DNA of 64,000 nt from Acephala macrosclerotiorum (lineage: Eukaryota; Ascomycota; Leotiomycetes; Helotiales; Mollisiaceae): contig MU119204.1 in the NCBI GenBank assembly GCA_014904845.1, positions 620,001-684,000 of the forward strand, written 5' to 3'. The notes under the pieces were generated by a model, which ran no database searches, was not told where the DNA came from, and was given only the letters and a program-made list of their open reading frames with translations. Each line of letters starts with the position of its first letter. Positions within the stretch are counted from its first letter, which is position 1. The translations under genes were made by a program, and so were the position numbers. This document shows positions 1-13,906 of the stretch, piece by piece.

Positions 1-1370
1 CATGCTGCTCCACCCTGGACCTCCCACGTTCAATGTGGCTTGCATTGAAAGCCACGATCCGAGCTTCCTTTTCTTGATCTCGAATTCCTTGATATCGACC
101 AGGCTCCATGAGAGAATCAATCAAGTCCAGGGAGGGGAACAAAGTGCTCCCAGCTCCGTCCGATCTCTCCCCTTTTGACCTCGCTTGGCTTGCTAGACCC
201 ATGCCTACCTGACAACTTACTCTAATATCCTTCACGCGGTTGGAGTGTCCGTTATCTTGTTGAAGTTTGGGTTCCAAACGAGATCTTTCTGGATTAGATG
301 CCCGCGGCTTTTCCGCCTTCCCTCATGTTTGGGCCACACCGAGACAGCGTCGTTCTTCCCGCTGGCTGGCTGTGAATGGTGTTGTTCGAGAAGTGAACTC
401 GAGGACCCCACTTACCGACTTCAACCAACAGCTTGTGACAAGAGCTTCATGCAAGACTTTAAAAAGGATAAGGAGAGCGGCGAATGTGATGAGCGGCGTG
501 GTTCTGCTGTGGTTATCGTCCTCCATCGAGACCTACCACAGCAGACTTACTCGTTGCATTGATAAGTTCTACTTGAGCGCTTCAAATCTATCAGTAGCGA
601 AGAAAATCCTAAGTCAGCAACGGCTGCTCCTAACGTATCACAGTATGACATTAACCGTGCTGTGCCTCACGGAAGGGAAGGAATGTTATTTAATGCCGAA
701 AGTATCAATAATTTTGTATCTGCCAAAGATACTACTGGAGATGCAGAAATGTCCCTCCAATTGCCGGACAATTTGAGAAGAAATGAGTGATAATGGTGCT
801 GAAAAAGGTACGGACTTTCGATAAATTGGCACTTGACTCTGGACAGCTCAGACCTTGAAGTTGTTGAAGTGTGGTATGTACCAGTGGCCCAGCATGTGCA
901 ACAGTCATCTTTGCATTTTTATATTCCCGAAGGAAGGGGCTAGGAGAGGAAAGAGCCATCGTTGTCAATTAGTACCGATGGACTTCCCCACATTTTAGGG
1001 CCAGGCTCCGACTGTCTGAAAATGCTGATTTGTCGCCTTGCCAGCAATCTTGATAAGGCCAATGCCAAGCAACGTTCTCGAGTACGGACTCGCCTGAAAG
1101 ACGCTGAAACAAACAGTCCCAGTGTTTTAGCCAAAGCCCTTGCTGACGTCTGGGATTAATGACCACGCATATCAGTGTATTCGTACGTGCTACATCGGCC
1201 CCTCACACTTGATGCTACTCTCACTTCAATAGCCAGTCTCCGTGTTGATTGTTGACCTGCGGCGAACAGAGTTACTGGCCACGAATTACCCCTCGATTCG
1301 TCCGATACATTGCTCGGAATATCTTCAACAACTGCTGGCAGACAGCCGCGCAGTGTCAGCTCGCGTGGTC
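1..1370. other. Left-edge spacer, no supported gene
   Basis: Several short overlapping frames exist on both strands (for example a 169-codon frame at 267-776 on the plus strand). None has a recognisable domain, convincing splice sites or family resemblance. The right part probably holds the promoter and 5' leader of the gene that starts at 1371. A gene whose body lies to the left of the window could also contribute here. Confidence 0.5.
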
Positions 1371-4300
1371 ATGGAGGCGTTAACGAAGGATGGGAAGGAG
1401 AACGAGAAGAAGTTCAGGGGGCGGTTCATGAACAAGCTCTTTAAGGAGAAGAAGGATGCGACGACTCCCTCAGAAGATGTCGACGAATTCCTGCATGGAG
1501 CCTCGGACAAATTACACATGATGCCAGTTGGCAATGCCCCCCCGAACCTACCTCCTTTAACACGAATCGACACCACAAGCGCCCGTCGATGGCCAACTGC
1601 GGCAGAGGTACAATCGTTGAGGCGGACGCGAGGTCGTTCAACGAGTCCCAAAAGGAGCAGAAAAGGCTTGGTCGTGCGATTCACAGACACACAACCCGAG
1701 GTTATCGGCGAGGGCGGTGATGAAGCAACTGATCCTGTGTCTGATATATCATTGAGGAAGAGAGCACATAGCCATCCACAAGTGCGGCATCCAAATCGAG
1801 AGGAAGACCCAAGAGGTCGCAGCGAGACGAACCCAATCGATTATGGACCAAGCTTTGCAGAACGGATGGGAGGCGCAGGACCTTTTGGTCCAGGTCCTAT
1901 GCGTCGAACACAGACAGGTTTCGATTCGATTCCGGACATTGATAATGGATCTGCACCTCCGGTGCCCCAAGCCCGGGAGCCTCCAACTGAGGAAGGTCGT
2001 CTACGAATCAATGACCCCAGTTTCGTACAGAACCGTCGTTCGTTTGCTGAGATGGTGAAGGATGATATGCGCTCAGGTGAAGGTCTAGCTTTGGTGAAGG
2101 GATCGTCTCATACATCTTCTCTGGACGAGCAATTGGCACGGCCCGACTCACCGGCAGCACCCGCTCTTAGTGTTACGCCTCAAATGGAGCAGCTTCAGAT
2201 CAATACTATGAGAAATCAACACATACCCATACCATCTCCTGCAAGATCTCCTGCCATATCCGATTCTGGTCATCCTCCAACTCCCAGCAGACCTGAGGTG
2301 TCATCTTTAAGATCGCACAGTCCACCTGCCCATTCTCCAGCATCAACGACATCGACCCTAAACATACCTAAAGGACTCCAAGCTAGCTCACAAGACGAGA
2401 CTTCAGCGCCCAATTCCAGAGCATCTCCGTTGAGCTTGAAGACAGGCGTATACGATACATCCAACCTGACAGAAAGCCCTGCAGCCCTCTCCAGGACGGG
2501 CACAATATCACTTCAAGACGCGGCAATGGCAGTAGGGGATGATGCATTGCGGGAGTTTTCCAGGAGGACTGCTCATCTCACCACACTGTTTCGTCTATCA
2601 ACTGAAGCCTTTAAACCACTCCCCAAGTGCTCACTCGAACAGATTGTCCGCGCCGCTTTGTGGTGGTTTCTCAAAGGTAGACTGAATCTCGAAGCCACAA
2701 TTCGTGATCGACCTGCAAGCCCCCAAGCCCAGCAGACCAACTTCTTCGTTCGTCAACAGGCATATGCAGACCTTGCTAAGGCACTTTGGTTGATGGAGAC
2801 TGTCACTACACAGTTTCCAGAGACTCAGCTGCGGCCAGGTTCAACCGACCTGGCATCGCCACTGAATGATGTTCTCGAATGTCGTCAAAATGTCCTGGCG
2901 AGCTTGAGAAAGTTGATCATGTCAATGAAGCGCAACAACTTCCTACCTCCAGACGTTGAAGATGCTCCGCTCGCACAGGGACTAGATGCTTCGATATGGG
3001 TTCAGGAAGACGGCAACCGGTCCTTGATCACAAGTCAAAGATCAACTTCTGTTCTGTCTCTGTCAGAAACACTTCCGTTGGGTGACACAAGTCGCACTTT
3101 TCAGTTCGCGAGAATGTTTGTCGAGGCAGTACTTGTGGAAGAAGCGGTTTCGCAATATTACCGCTGTCCGGCTTTAGTGACCATTGTCCGTGGTCAGAAG
3201 GAGCAGACTGTAACAGCTGTTATAGCAACTCAAGACGGCTCCTTCAATATGGCCATTCAAGCAGATAAGAATCGTGGCCCAACTTGGCATGATGTTCATT
3301 GGCAGCCAAAGAAGCATTTAGTTGAAGTCCACCTGCCTAGAGGTTTCATCTTACGTCTTAATTGCAGCGAACAGAACTTCAGAATGCTTTGGGGTATCTA
3401 CGACTACGAGCAGCGGACGCAAGAAATGCTTGAACGACGCGAGGGCGAACAAGTCATATTTGAAACTATCCTGAAAAACTTCCAATACTTTGACTCAAAC
3501 CCCCAGGCTTCTTTCCCTAAGGACCCACAACCACAATGCCTCCTGCGAATTTTCGAGAAAACAATAGTCCAGAAAGCGGCAACCGGACCTCGAACCCTAC
3601 ATCGAGGATATCGTCTGGCTTTGAACACAAGTGCCAAGGTGAAGAATCTCCGAGGGATTGATCAAGACTTTCCACCGAATATGCCCCTGCTCTACGGCCT
3701 CCTACGCGGCGAGGGAGGATCACCAGCACTTCTTCTCAAGGTTGATGACGCGAAGACAAAGTACACGATGGTTACAACCTTCGACAACGTTGAAGATCGT
3801 ACTCGTCTCCACACGCTAATTAGTGGTATAGCTCTTCGAGATGGGGAAGACGTGGTTGCTGAAGCACCTATAACAAGCTTCTCGATCTCAAATGCAGAAG
3901 GAGACATCAAATGTATGAAAGGCATCGAATCGCAAAAGTTCAACTTCATCAATCAGGATTATAATGGGGACTTACAAAGTGCTAAAACTGTGCTGTCAGA
4001 GCAACTCCGGGTGGTCATTTACTCCAAGGTTGGAACTTTTACCGATCGTATCAATGTCGAGCCTTCGGAACTGAAGTTCCGGCTGAGCGTGCATACTTTC
4101 AACGAGCTCAAAGTCCTCCGCCAACCTCAACAGGATGTGACCCTAGCCATCTCTGAAGGGCAGGTTTCTAAAGAATTACAGCGAGACTTTGCGGGCATGC
4201 TGGGAACACTTGCCAAATCCGAATCGACTCGAACCTACACATTTCCCAGCATGACAGAGTTACATCTCTTCCAAGCTGCGTTAACGGGATTCGTGGTCTT

Positions 4301-4786
4301 ATTCGACACAGTCGCATCTTCATTCAACATCTCTCGCCGACGAATGGTCGTCCCTATCTACAAGAAATGGGATGCGGCTATGACACGACTCCAAATTGTC
4401 CAAAAAGAGAAGGTCATCCAGCTAGTGGCATTCTTCGAGAATTTCGCTCACGGTGATTGTATGAACTTCGCTTTGAAATCCACCGATGTCTTCGAAACGT
4501 CCAACAAGAGCGGAAAATATTCTTTGCGAATCGTGGATGCCAAATTTGCCATGCCAAAGCCGAAAGAGGGAGAAGCCGGTATTGGCCATGAATACGTCTG
4601 CTTAGACATGCCAGAATACCCTGGCGAACATGATGATATTACGATTGTTTTTGATAACGAAGCTAGTAAGTCTATCTCCCAAACTTCGCAGCTCGGGACT
4701 AACTTTCTACAGATCGAGATGAGTTTACGAAAGCATTGCCGGCGCCAGTTAAGGTTGCGTCACGAATGGGATCTGTCAGGAGATGA
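1371..4786 (+). CDS. Large conserved fungal protein of unknown function (about 1122 aa)
   Basis: Two exons, 1371-4665 and 4713-4786. The 47-nt intron has a GTAAGT donor, a GGACTAAC branch site and a CAG acceptor. Splicing ends the protein after VASRMGSVRR, whereas reading through the intron gives an unconvincing tail. The start is the first in-frame ATG, in the context MEALTKDGKENEKK. Residues 1 to about 400 are disordered: rich in Ser, Pro, Arg and charged residues, with phosphosite-like SP/TP runs. From about 400 onward the protein is folded, with a helical segment (FSRRTAHLTTLFRLSTEAFK) followed by several beta-rich stretches that could be PH-like modules. No signal peptide or membrane segment is evident. 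I recognise it only as the kind of long protein conserved in Pezizomycotina without an assigned role. A cortical or signalling scaffold is a guess from the architecture. Confidence 0.8.
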
Positions 4787-5902
4787 GTTATGCATGCTGA
4801 ATGTTGGAGTACTGTATTTGCGTTACTGCAAAAAAAGCATTGCCAGCGAGCATTTTTCTGGAGGAGTGTGGTATTGCATTTGCATGGAGATATCCAAGGC
4901 GCTCGGGGAAATTCTTCTTGGTTCATTGCCAATCATTGCGTGGAATATCCGATGTAGAAAAAGTTGAGCGTCAAAACTCCATCTTTACAAAAGGAACGAA
5001 TCATTAGGGCACCATTCCCTATATCCTCACATCATTTTTGCATGAAAATCATACAGGTTTTCAATATTTTGGTCAACTCACAAGTACTGCTGGTTTCAGG
5101 GGCATCTTTCACTCGCTTGACGCATCGTAAGAACGTCATACGTCGAAACTTCACCAGTCCCACCGTTTATCTCCGTGCTTAAAATAGAAGTTGATCGACC
5201 AATTAGGGTTTGTCTCGCCCCGAACTGATCAGCCTGCACCGGCGCCACCAGCGAACACAAACAAAAGAAGCTTTTGTGGAGTATCATGGATTTCCGAAAA
5301 GGCGCGTTGAAGGCGTTGACAATAGCGCTTGCTTGATACTCAGAATTGAGTTAGATATGTTGGATAAGTGTATCGGAGACATTCCGAGCTTGAATACCAA
5401 GGAAAGTTGGTAAATTTCAAATTAATGGGGGCTTGGCACTAAATCGAAGGATGGATACGAAGACCGTAGGAAACCTTTCCCAGTTAGTAATAAAATACGG
5501 GTATTATAGAAATCCACCTTGATTCCAACCCTGTCAACCGGATATCGAAACTTCACTTCCTACCATTCTCGCACTCTTTCATCGTGACCCATTCCCAGAT
5601 TCTTCTTCTCCTTGTCCCAAGTTCTTCCGTTCAACTTGGCGCAAGGCGTGGCGTGGCAGTCTTTTACGAGGCTATCCAAATTAGACCGTTTCAAATCGAG
5701 CCAAATCGAGCGCCCAGGCATACGCTCGCCCAAAAGGGTTCCGCGATTTCGAACCACGCCGCATTGTTTATCTCCCGGCGACGTCGACTTCCTCAGACGC
5801 CCGCCAGTCTGTTGATGATGGCGTTCTGAGGTACATCTCCATTCATTCACGTTGCACTCGGAGCTTCGAATCGAGCGGCATGGTCTTCGTGAAGCCAATG
5901 CC
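4787..5902. other. Spacer between the unknown protein and the Flc-like gene
   Basis: This 1.1-kb tandem spacer holds the 3' end of the upstream gene and the promoter of the downstream gene. Short frames at 5560-5904 begin at non-ATG codons or have no support. I see no repeat or RNA gene. Confidence 0.5.
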
Positions 5903-8900
5903 ATGTTCTACGATAATCACCCCATCACCCAAGATCGAGATCATGTCGGTGCGATGACATCGTCTGCGGACTCGAATAATACAGCGGAGGGGGTAGGAAG
6001 AGTGAAGGAGGGAAATATGGACTTCTTATGGCCTGGACAAGCCTCACAACCACGGATACGAGCGAGTATACCGAACATAGAGTTCTCGATATGGCCGTGC
6101 CGGAATGTTGGCTGGATATCTGGATATCTGATGGTATTGATTGCAAGTCTGTGGATCATGCCAGCATCTGCGGTGCTCATCGACTTCCAAAACTGCTTGT
6201 CCGATACTGTTCAGAACAGTGGGAACGGGAACCCGAGCCAGAGGGATCTCCAAATTACGCCGTTGTTCGTCAATGCAGTCTTCAACACCACGGATCCAAA
6301 TCACAATCTAAATGTCACTGTTTGGGGAAATGTCAGCGGTTCTGCTATAGCGACTGGCACAAAGTATGTTCTGCCATCGGCCAACGATACTGCCTATTGG
6401 AACAGCAATGATACCTCTGCTGGAGGGAAGATTCTAAATGAACCGTACCCAGAGGATCCGCATCCTTTTTACACTACGCTATCCAACAAAGTCAACGTTC
6501 TAACTTACGAGCCGTGGAATAACCTTGAGAACTTTTGTGATGAGATTGCAGCGTATAGCAATGCGTCTCATAGCAATTATTCTTGTCCCCTCGCACCAAG
6601 TTTCTCTGCAAATGCGTCAGCACTTCCTTTATCTCACAATATTTACATGACTGATTATTGAATTAGGTCCGACCCATACGACTTTCCATCGTATGGTTTC
6701 TCGAACAACTTCTACTCCAGCTACGCCTTCACATCGTTCACAGCAACACTTTTGGTCAAATATGGCGATCAGAATGCTACGCCAGTTGGCTGCACTTCCG
6801 CGGTAATTACGCCGGATATGGGAAATACTCTCGCCAGTACGATCCGATACGTTCCTGCCGCAATTCTAATACTTGTTGCTATTGCAACCGCATTCGCTGG
6901 TATTTGGAGTCCGTGGGGCTCTACAGACACTTTCCGCTGGACGACGAATTATGGACGAGATGCAGATTTGCTCCGATTAGTTACTCCTGGGTTTGGGGAC
7001 TGCTTACAGTATATACAGTTTGTGGCCCTGACGGGTGGCCTTACTCTCAACTATCCAGGATTTTACCAACCTATTGTCAGCAAGACGTCGTGGTCCGCGC
7101 TCATGTTCAACCAAAGCTTTGTTAGTGGTGGGAATGGCACTCAAAGTCTTGTCGATGGTATCTACGTAACCCACGGCACGTATGGTCTGGACAAAATGAG
7201 GCAGCTTGTTGGAATGACTGAGGTCGACGACGTCTGGGCTGGAATGGCTATCTGGCTCCTGGTCATCCTGGCAGCTGTCCTGGTACTGATCCAGATTGGA
7301 TTCTTCATCCGGTGGGTATATCGACATATCAAAGACACGCCCGAGGAGGACCTCCGAGCGAAGAACATGCCTTTTTCGATGGGCAATGTTATTCGAATTG
7401 TCTTCAACTACTTCCTCTTACCCATTGTGGCCCTATCTATGTTCCAGCTGGTGGTTGCCTCGAAGTCACCCTCTTTCACGGTGGCACTTGCGGTTGTCAT
7501 GCTGGTTCTCGTGATTGGATTCGCCGTCTGGCTCCTTTTCATTATTGCGTCGACGAGACCGAAATCGTTCCTCTTCGACGACTTGCTGACTGTGCTACTT
7601 TATGGATCATTGTACAACACCTATTCCGATCATGCAGCACCATTTGCCTTAGTTCCCATGTTCTTGACCTTTGTCAGAGGCGTTGCAATAGGGGCTGTTC
7701 AACCTTCCGGTATCGCACAGCTCGTTATTCTGGCTATATGTGAGGTTATTACTGTTCTCACATTGCATTCATTCAGACCATTCCATTCGCCGACGTCAAT
7801 GAATGCTCTACACACTTTCTTTGCGGTGGTCAGATTTGCAACGGTTCTCTTGATGATCTCATTCGCACCTTCACTCGGCGTCACGGAGGGACCCAAAGGA
7901 TGGATCGGATACGCAATTCTCCTTATGCATGCCATTGTGCTTATTCTTGGATTCTTACTCAACGCCATACAGACTATTGTTGAGGTCGGAGCTCGATTAG
8001 CCGGTGCTGGAGGAGACGAGAATGGCGCAACACGAGGAGGACTTGTCAAGGTCTTCGGGATGCGACAGCTATCACGACGCCGTGATGCCAATTCAAGACA
8101 GAGTCAACTTTCAAGTGCTGCGATGTTAGCAAACGACGAGGAGAGAAAATCCTACATTATGAATGAAGGAAGGTTGAGAAGTCAATCAGCGGGTAGTGCT
8201 GGTGTCTTGCTAGGCAGGCAGAGTATGGGCTTCGACTCAAACAGCATTGAACCATTTGGCCAAATCCCGGCTCATGCCCTTACGAGCGGCGGTAGCTCAC
8301 ACACTCCTACGACACCAGGAGAGGCGAGCACATTCTCCTTCCTACCTTCCGCAGCAGCTCCGTCTCAGGGACGAGCTCGAGGTGCAGTCTTGGGTCTAGC
8401 TACAGCAGATACAGCAGATCCATACTACCGACCACCACGATTTCGACGACCTACGTTAGAAACATACTCTCCTGGTGCGAAGAGCAGGGGATCGTGGGTT
8501 AGTGGGAATTGGACGGGCAAACGGAACAACCGGCCAGAGCGTGCAACTTCGCCTGAGCAGGCGGATGTGGGATCGTCAATATCTGGACGAAATACACCTA
8601 CGTCGCCACCGCAGTTTATTCAACCCTTGGATGGCAGTCCAAATGAGCCAAGGAGATCTAAAGCTGATTACACCACTCGAGAGGTAGACTTCTATTACGG
8701 AGTTCGAGGGCCAGCTCTCAACGCGAATATTCCGAGCAGGCGGATAAAAACTGGTCCGGCAGATCCTACAGGTCCAGCAGCTTCAGCAGCAGGGTGGTTC
8801 AAGGGTTTGTTTGGGGGCAAGACAAAAGAAAAGGGCAAAGGCTTCGAGGTTGTTCGAAGTTCGAGGATGCCTCCAGGTATGGTTGCAAGAAATGCACCTG

Positions 8901-9709
8901 GAATAGAGACTCCACCAGAAGGAGTTCCTGTTGCAACTGGAGGTATTCGGAATGGACCAATTGACTCGGACGATGATGAACCTGTCGTGGCTGGACCTTC
9001 TAATGCTGCAGCAACAAGACCTGCAGCTCCAACTACACACGAGGACGAAAATCTCGTCACCCCAATAGGCTCTCATGATGAGGATGAGGGCTCTGAGCAG
9101 AGTGACGATGAATTCGAAGCCATAAGGATATCAGATGTTCCACCAGTACTACCGGGACTGCAGATACCTGAAGAAGGAATTGAGCTTCCGTCGAGGTTTC
9201 CGTCAAAAGCTACATCCAAGGCAAGCTCCCGAAGGGCAAAGGCGACAGATTTGTCTTTGATTCCCAACGTCCCTGTAAGAATGGGTTCTGCGAAGCCGAC
9301 CGTTCCTCGAAAGAGTTCTCGAAGGAAATCCCAAAGTGTTGACATGACTCAACAAGGGGCACACCTCCTACATCAACACCGAGGCCAAGCATCAATAGAC
9401 ACAAACTTCCCCTTCGATCGCACGAACTCAAAGAAACGCCATTCAGACATCTCCACAAGATCAAGCAGAACAGGACCATCAGACGTCACAGACACAAGCC
9501 ACTGCCGAGACCCATCCTCAGCCTCGGCATTAGGCAAACTCTCAGCCGACATCCAAGACGACCGACCCACAAGCGTCGGCTTCGTAAATCAACACAGCAT
9601 ACGCCAAATAAACCCTTCCGAGAACCCCGAATTCCTCGGAAGTTCGGCCGAAGTCATTGACGGCGGACGACATAGTGGCGCTTCTTCAATGGATCATCCA
9701 CGATCATGA
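5903..9709 (+). CDS. Flc/Pkd2-family TRP-like membrane protein with ML-like N-terminal domain
   Basis: Exons 5903-6615 and 6667-9709, about 1251 aa. The 51-nt intron uses a weak GTCAGC donor. It removes an in-frame stop and joins SFSANA to SDPYDFPSYGF. Residues about 65-90 form a hydrophobic signal or anchor ending in PASA. An ML-like lumenal domain (VLIDFQNCL..., several N-glycosylation sequons) spans about 91-260. A TRP-like domain with about nine membrane segments spans about 290-680 and carries the motifs TPGFGDCLQYIQF and MPFSMGNVIRIVFNY. The last about 570 residues are a disordered Ser/Pro/Arg-rich cytosolic tail. The family (yeast FLC1-3, fission yeast pkd2) acts in ER or plasma-membrane calcium and FAD handling and in cell-wall integrity. 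In-frame ATGs at 5954 and 6017 are alternative starts, and a 6017 start would put the signal peptide nearer the N-terminus. Confidence 0.88.
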
Positions 9710-11165
9710 TACAATACAGACATTTTTCTCATTGAATACCGAATATCGAATACTTGGACCTTGTGTTCCCAGACCACACGAATTTTCTTTTCCGTTCCTC
9801 GGGTAAAAAGTCTCTGGCGTTATGATGCGTGGATTTTACCTAAACTGCGTTGCTTTTAAGGAGGGATAAGCATGTGTATATAAGTCAATTGGGGATGGAG
9901 TATTTGGGCTGGCTTATTCATGCTGCTGGATTCTTTATTGCAGCTCCTTCCAGACACTGGATCGGACAGTGATGCGATGTTGGGTTGGTCTGCCGGTGCT
10001 GGAAAGAGGGCAGGTGTTGATAGTGATATTGATGCATAGCATGGACTGGGTGGTAATCGTCATGAGGGCTGGTCGACTGTTTATATATAATAGTTTCATG
10101 AATGAAGTGTAATAGTTGTATACCAACATAGACATTCTCCTTTTTGTAGGTGCTGAGCTGAAGCTGGACACCAACACCAAGACTGGAACCCTCATCAGCG
10201 CTTCTTAACCTCAGATGCTTGCGCGCTTGGGAGGAACGTGTGGTTGTAGTGGCGATCCATTGGCACCAAGGAGAGAACTAGGAGAGGCTTACATGGGCCT
10301 CGTGGGGCTTGAGTCTAGTCTGCGCCACAGTGGCTGTGCTTTTCACTACGAAGTACGCAGAGAATACCAAAAGAGGCGCCCTTTTTGCCTATCCTTCCAT
10401 AGACATCAAAATCAAAGTACTTATACAAATGAAATACCGACAGGTGGTAAAGAGAAGACGACTTTAAGAAAGAGGACAAAGAAATGTGGTCGTCTTCAAT
10501 TTGATGACCTGTAAGGTTACGCGAGTACGATCGTACACAAAAGCTTGAGGGGAACATTTGCAGGACATGAGACGAGCTATATTCGTTTTAGCTCCAGGAG
10601 AGAGAGAGCCCCGCGACTGCTTTCGTGGATTGTTTCACGGGGCACAAAGTTGTTGGCTTTGCATTTGAGCAAGAGAGACAGACTTAAACTTCAGAAGCTT
10701 GATAGAAAACGCAGAACGATAGGAAATAGAAGACGTACTGTACATAGACACATAGACTCCAAATACCAAGAAATCCTCAATCGAAGCGATGACGGAGTAG
10801 CCCGTGCGACCTTACCCCACCACTTGGCTCACTGCCATCAGAAGCCCAGTCCAGCCACGGCTCCGCGCTCACTCACCAACCAAAACTCTGAGGTGATTTT
10901 CCAGACCGACAGACCGAAAGACCGTCTGCGTCATTCGCCTACGTTAGCATAGTTCCTGTCCAAGTCAACAAGGAAAAGGCTACAGACTAAACTTGTGCCT
11001 AAGGGTATCCCTTCTTACATCGTCAACTTCACTTCTTGACATGCAATAAACAATACGCATTTCCCCACAAAGAAAGAAACCGAGCAAGATCCCTGGATTT
11101 TCTCAATTACAGATTGTCTGACACTTAGAAACTTTATTTTTGAAGAGGGAACAAGGAAAGTCAGG
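9710..11165. other. Spacer, promoter of the oxysterol-binding protein
   Basis: This 1.45-kb spacer lies between two plus-strand genes. Frames at 10215-10514 and 10545-10952 show no family resemblance and cross no convincing splice sites. A perfect short palindrome (GTACGATCGTAC) sits at about 10525. I see nothing else. Confidence 0.5.
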
Positions 11166-13248
11166 ATGGTTAGTTTAGGACATTCACATCGTCGGCAATC
11201 CGCCGCAAGTACGTACCCATCCAGCTTATCGCCTCGAAGCTCTCTCCGCGTCGTCAAATTATCTACACCTTTTCTCTTGCCAGCAGATCCGCGACTGCGC
11301 AAAAGAGAACCAAAAATGTGGTTAAGGAGTACAGGGCTAATAGGTTCTGCGGATACAGGCAATAGGTCTTCGGTCGATGAATCAAGGTCGGATGGCCCGG
11401 AGGACGAAACTACGGTCGTGGAGCCAGACCAGGGCAATGGTGAACTCCCCTCGACCCCTTACACTCTGCGGATAGGAAAGGGAGAGGTAAATACTGATGG
11501 GGAGTAAATAGTATTGTCACATATCATCTCGCAGTTGAGACCGGGTGCGGATTTGAGTAGGGTTGTGTTACCGACTTTTATCTTGGAGCCTAGGAGTATG
11601 TTGGAGAGGATCACGAAGTACGTCGTTTTTGACAAGAGGGTAAGGGGATGGACAATGCTGACGAGAGGGATATAGTTTCATGGCACATCCGGAAACACTG
11701 CTGCCTATGCCAGAGATCGATGATCCTACTCAGAGATTTCTGTCGGTGGTTAAATTCTACTTGAGTGGTTGGCACATCAAGCCTCCGTAAGTTCTACCCT
11801 CTATCTGCGGTAAAAGGCAAGGACTAACAAGCTTGTAGAGGAGTCAAGAAACCACTTAACCCAATCCTGGGCGAGACGTTCACCTGCTATTGGGAATTCC
11901 CAGACAAGACACACGGCTACTACATCTCCGAACAAACATCCCACCATCCGCCCAAGTCCAGCTACTTCTACATGGCACCCGAGCACCACATCCGAATCGA
12001 CGGTACCCTCAAACCCCGCAGTAAATTTCTAGGAAACTCGGCGGCGAGTATGATGGAAGGCATTGCAATTCTACGGTTCTTGAATAGAGGAAAGAGTCCA
12101 AAGGGAGAACGATACATCCTCACACAACCGAATATGTATGCGCGGGGCATTCTGTTCGGAAAGATGAAGTACGAGCTTGGAGATCATAGTTTTGTGCGGT
12201 GCCCGGAGCTGGGATTAGCGGCTGATATCGAATTCAAGACGAAGGGGTACTTTGGTGGTACTTATAATGCTATTGGTGGGTCGATAAAGAACGAGAAGAC
12301 GGGAGAGGTGCTCTATGAGCTTTCTGGGATGTGGAGTGGAGAGATGTTTGCTAAAAATGTGAAGGTAGGCCGTGCCTTTGCTGCAGAGGGATTACAAAGC
12401 TAATATGGGGCTCCAGACTGGCAAGAAAGAGCTGCTGTTCAACGCACTGAAATCGAAACCTACACCTCCTCTAGCGCGGCCATTAGAAGAACAGGACGAG
12501 CGCGAGTCTCAGAAATTATGGTATGCTACAGCACAAGCGGTCAAGGCTCGCGATCATGTCTTGGCTACGGATGAGAAGACAAAGATAGAGGACATGCAAA
12601 GAGATGAAGCTGCCAAGCGAACAGAAGACGGCGTTGAGTGGCACCCAAGACTTTTCAGACCAGTGCGCGGAGGTCCAGGAAGTCCGGATGAAGGAGAAGA
12701 GGATCTGGACTGGATCTTGAACGCAAACATGTAAGTTGTCTTCAGACCTCAGGACTTTCGTAAGAGTTTGGAGACTAATATGAAACAGTGATGGTTCAAC
12801 ACCACAGAAACAATCAGAACAAATCCTAGCAGTAACCCCCATCATCCGCAACCAAAACTTCCACGAAAAACATCCCATCCCACCACCCCGCAACCGAACT
12901 GCGTCCTACAACTCCATCAACTCACCCTCACAACCCCAATCAACACAAAATGACCTCATCGACTTCGGGCAATTAGACAACAACAACAGCATTCCACCAG
13001 CCCCACCCAGCGGACCGGCAAATCTCCACGCAGCACATACCCAAAACGAAGGCCAGCAACAAAAAGAACTCGAAGGACGGTTGAAATCAACTAGCACAAG
13101 CTCAGTCAACAACCAAGACTCAGGCTTGACCGATTTCCACCAAGACATGCACAAGAATCTCCCTGCAGTTGGAGCAGATGATCATGCGTTGAAGAGACAA
13201 GATACCGATACCCAGAGTCTCGATGAGTTCGTTGATGCGCAGGGATGA
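11166..13248 (+). CDS. Oxysterol-binding protein homologue (OSBP-related domain, Osh6/7-like)
   Basis: Exons 11166-11208, 11287-11439, 11512-11617, 11676-11786, 11839-12364, 12417-12730 and 12789-13248 give about 570 aa. All phases close and conserved sequence runs across each junction, e.g. [19 protein letters not shown] and [11 protein letters not shown]. The first intron (78 nt, GTACGT donor) is stop-free and in frame, so it may be retained (596 aa); ATG 11316 is another possible start. The hallmark EQTSHHPP is at about residue 168. In this family its two His residues contact the phosphate of PI4P. There is no PH domain or ankyrin, so it is a short lipid-transfer type expected to move sterol or phosphatidylserine against PI4P at membrane contacts. 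The C-terminal about 180 residues are Gln/Asn/Ser-rich and disordered. Which yeast Osh it matches best needs a tree. Confidence 0.9.
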
Positions 13249-13906
13249 CGGATGGAGAGAAAAAGGAATACACGTGATATGAAGGGCTTGGGAAGGGGGG
13301 AAATAGATTAGGGGATATGGTTGGCGTTGTGCTCTAGGGCTGCTTCGGCTGCATTTGCATTGCAAATTCCTGAACTGTGTATAAAGTACAGGTGCATAGC
13401 AGGCAGATATGAGAATATCGCAGACTTCAGAATAATGTCTTTTTTTGACAAGTCTTTCTTCATTTGATTTTGTGAGCTAGGTTCACGGTGTGCCAACAAA
13501 ACGGAGACATCGAAGCACTAGGAGAGAACATTTACTACCGACTTGAACTCAAGGGATCAGTTGTCGAGGAATCAAGTACATCAGTCCCCCTTCTTGAGAT
13601 ACTCGAGATATGCTTCAACTATCCCTGTCAATGTATTTGCAGTGTTGGGACAATCAAGCTGATGCTTCTGTGTTGTTTGATTTGCATATCCGGAGCCAGG
13701 CTGGCCTAGCTGGTTTTGATAGTGTACATGACTCTCCTTTTTGTGAGCGCGGAGAAGAAAGCATTTGTGACCGGAACGCCAGACTTTACCACCCGTCTCT
13801 CTGCGTCTCATGCTCTCCGCTGCTTCAATTTCCCCCTTCCTCTCCCCACATAATTTCCTCCCCTCACTCATCATCTATGCCATGCTATCCCACCTGAAGA
13901 GAACAC
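13249..13906. other. Convergent 3' spacer
   Basis: This spacer separates the stops of the oxysterol-binding protein (+) and the U2AF small subunit (-). It should hold both 3' UTRs. Short frames here have no support. Confidence 0.5.

Noticed and set aside
267..776. 169-codon plus-strand frame at the left edge
   Set aside because: Overlaps other open frames, no domain, no convincing start or splice context.
5852..5902. Extended N-terminus of the Flc-like protein from 5852
   Set aside because: The codon at 5852 is TTG; the first in-frame ATG is at 5903.
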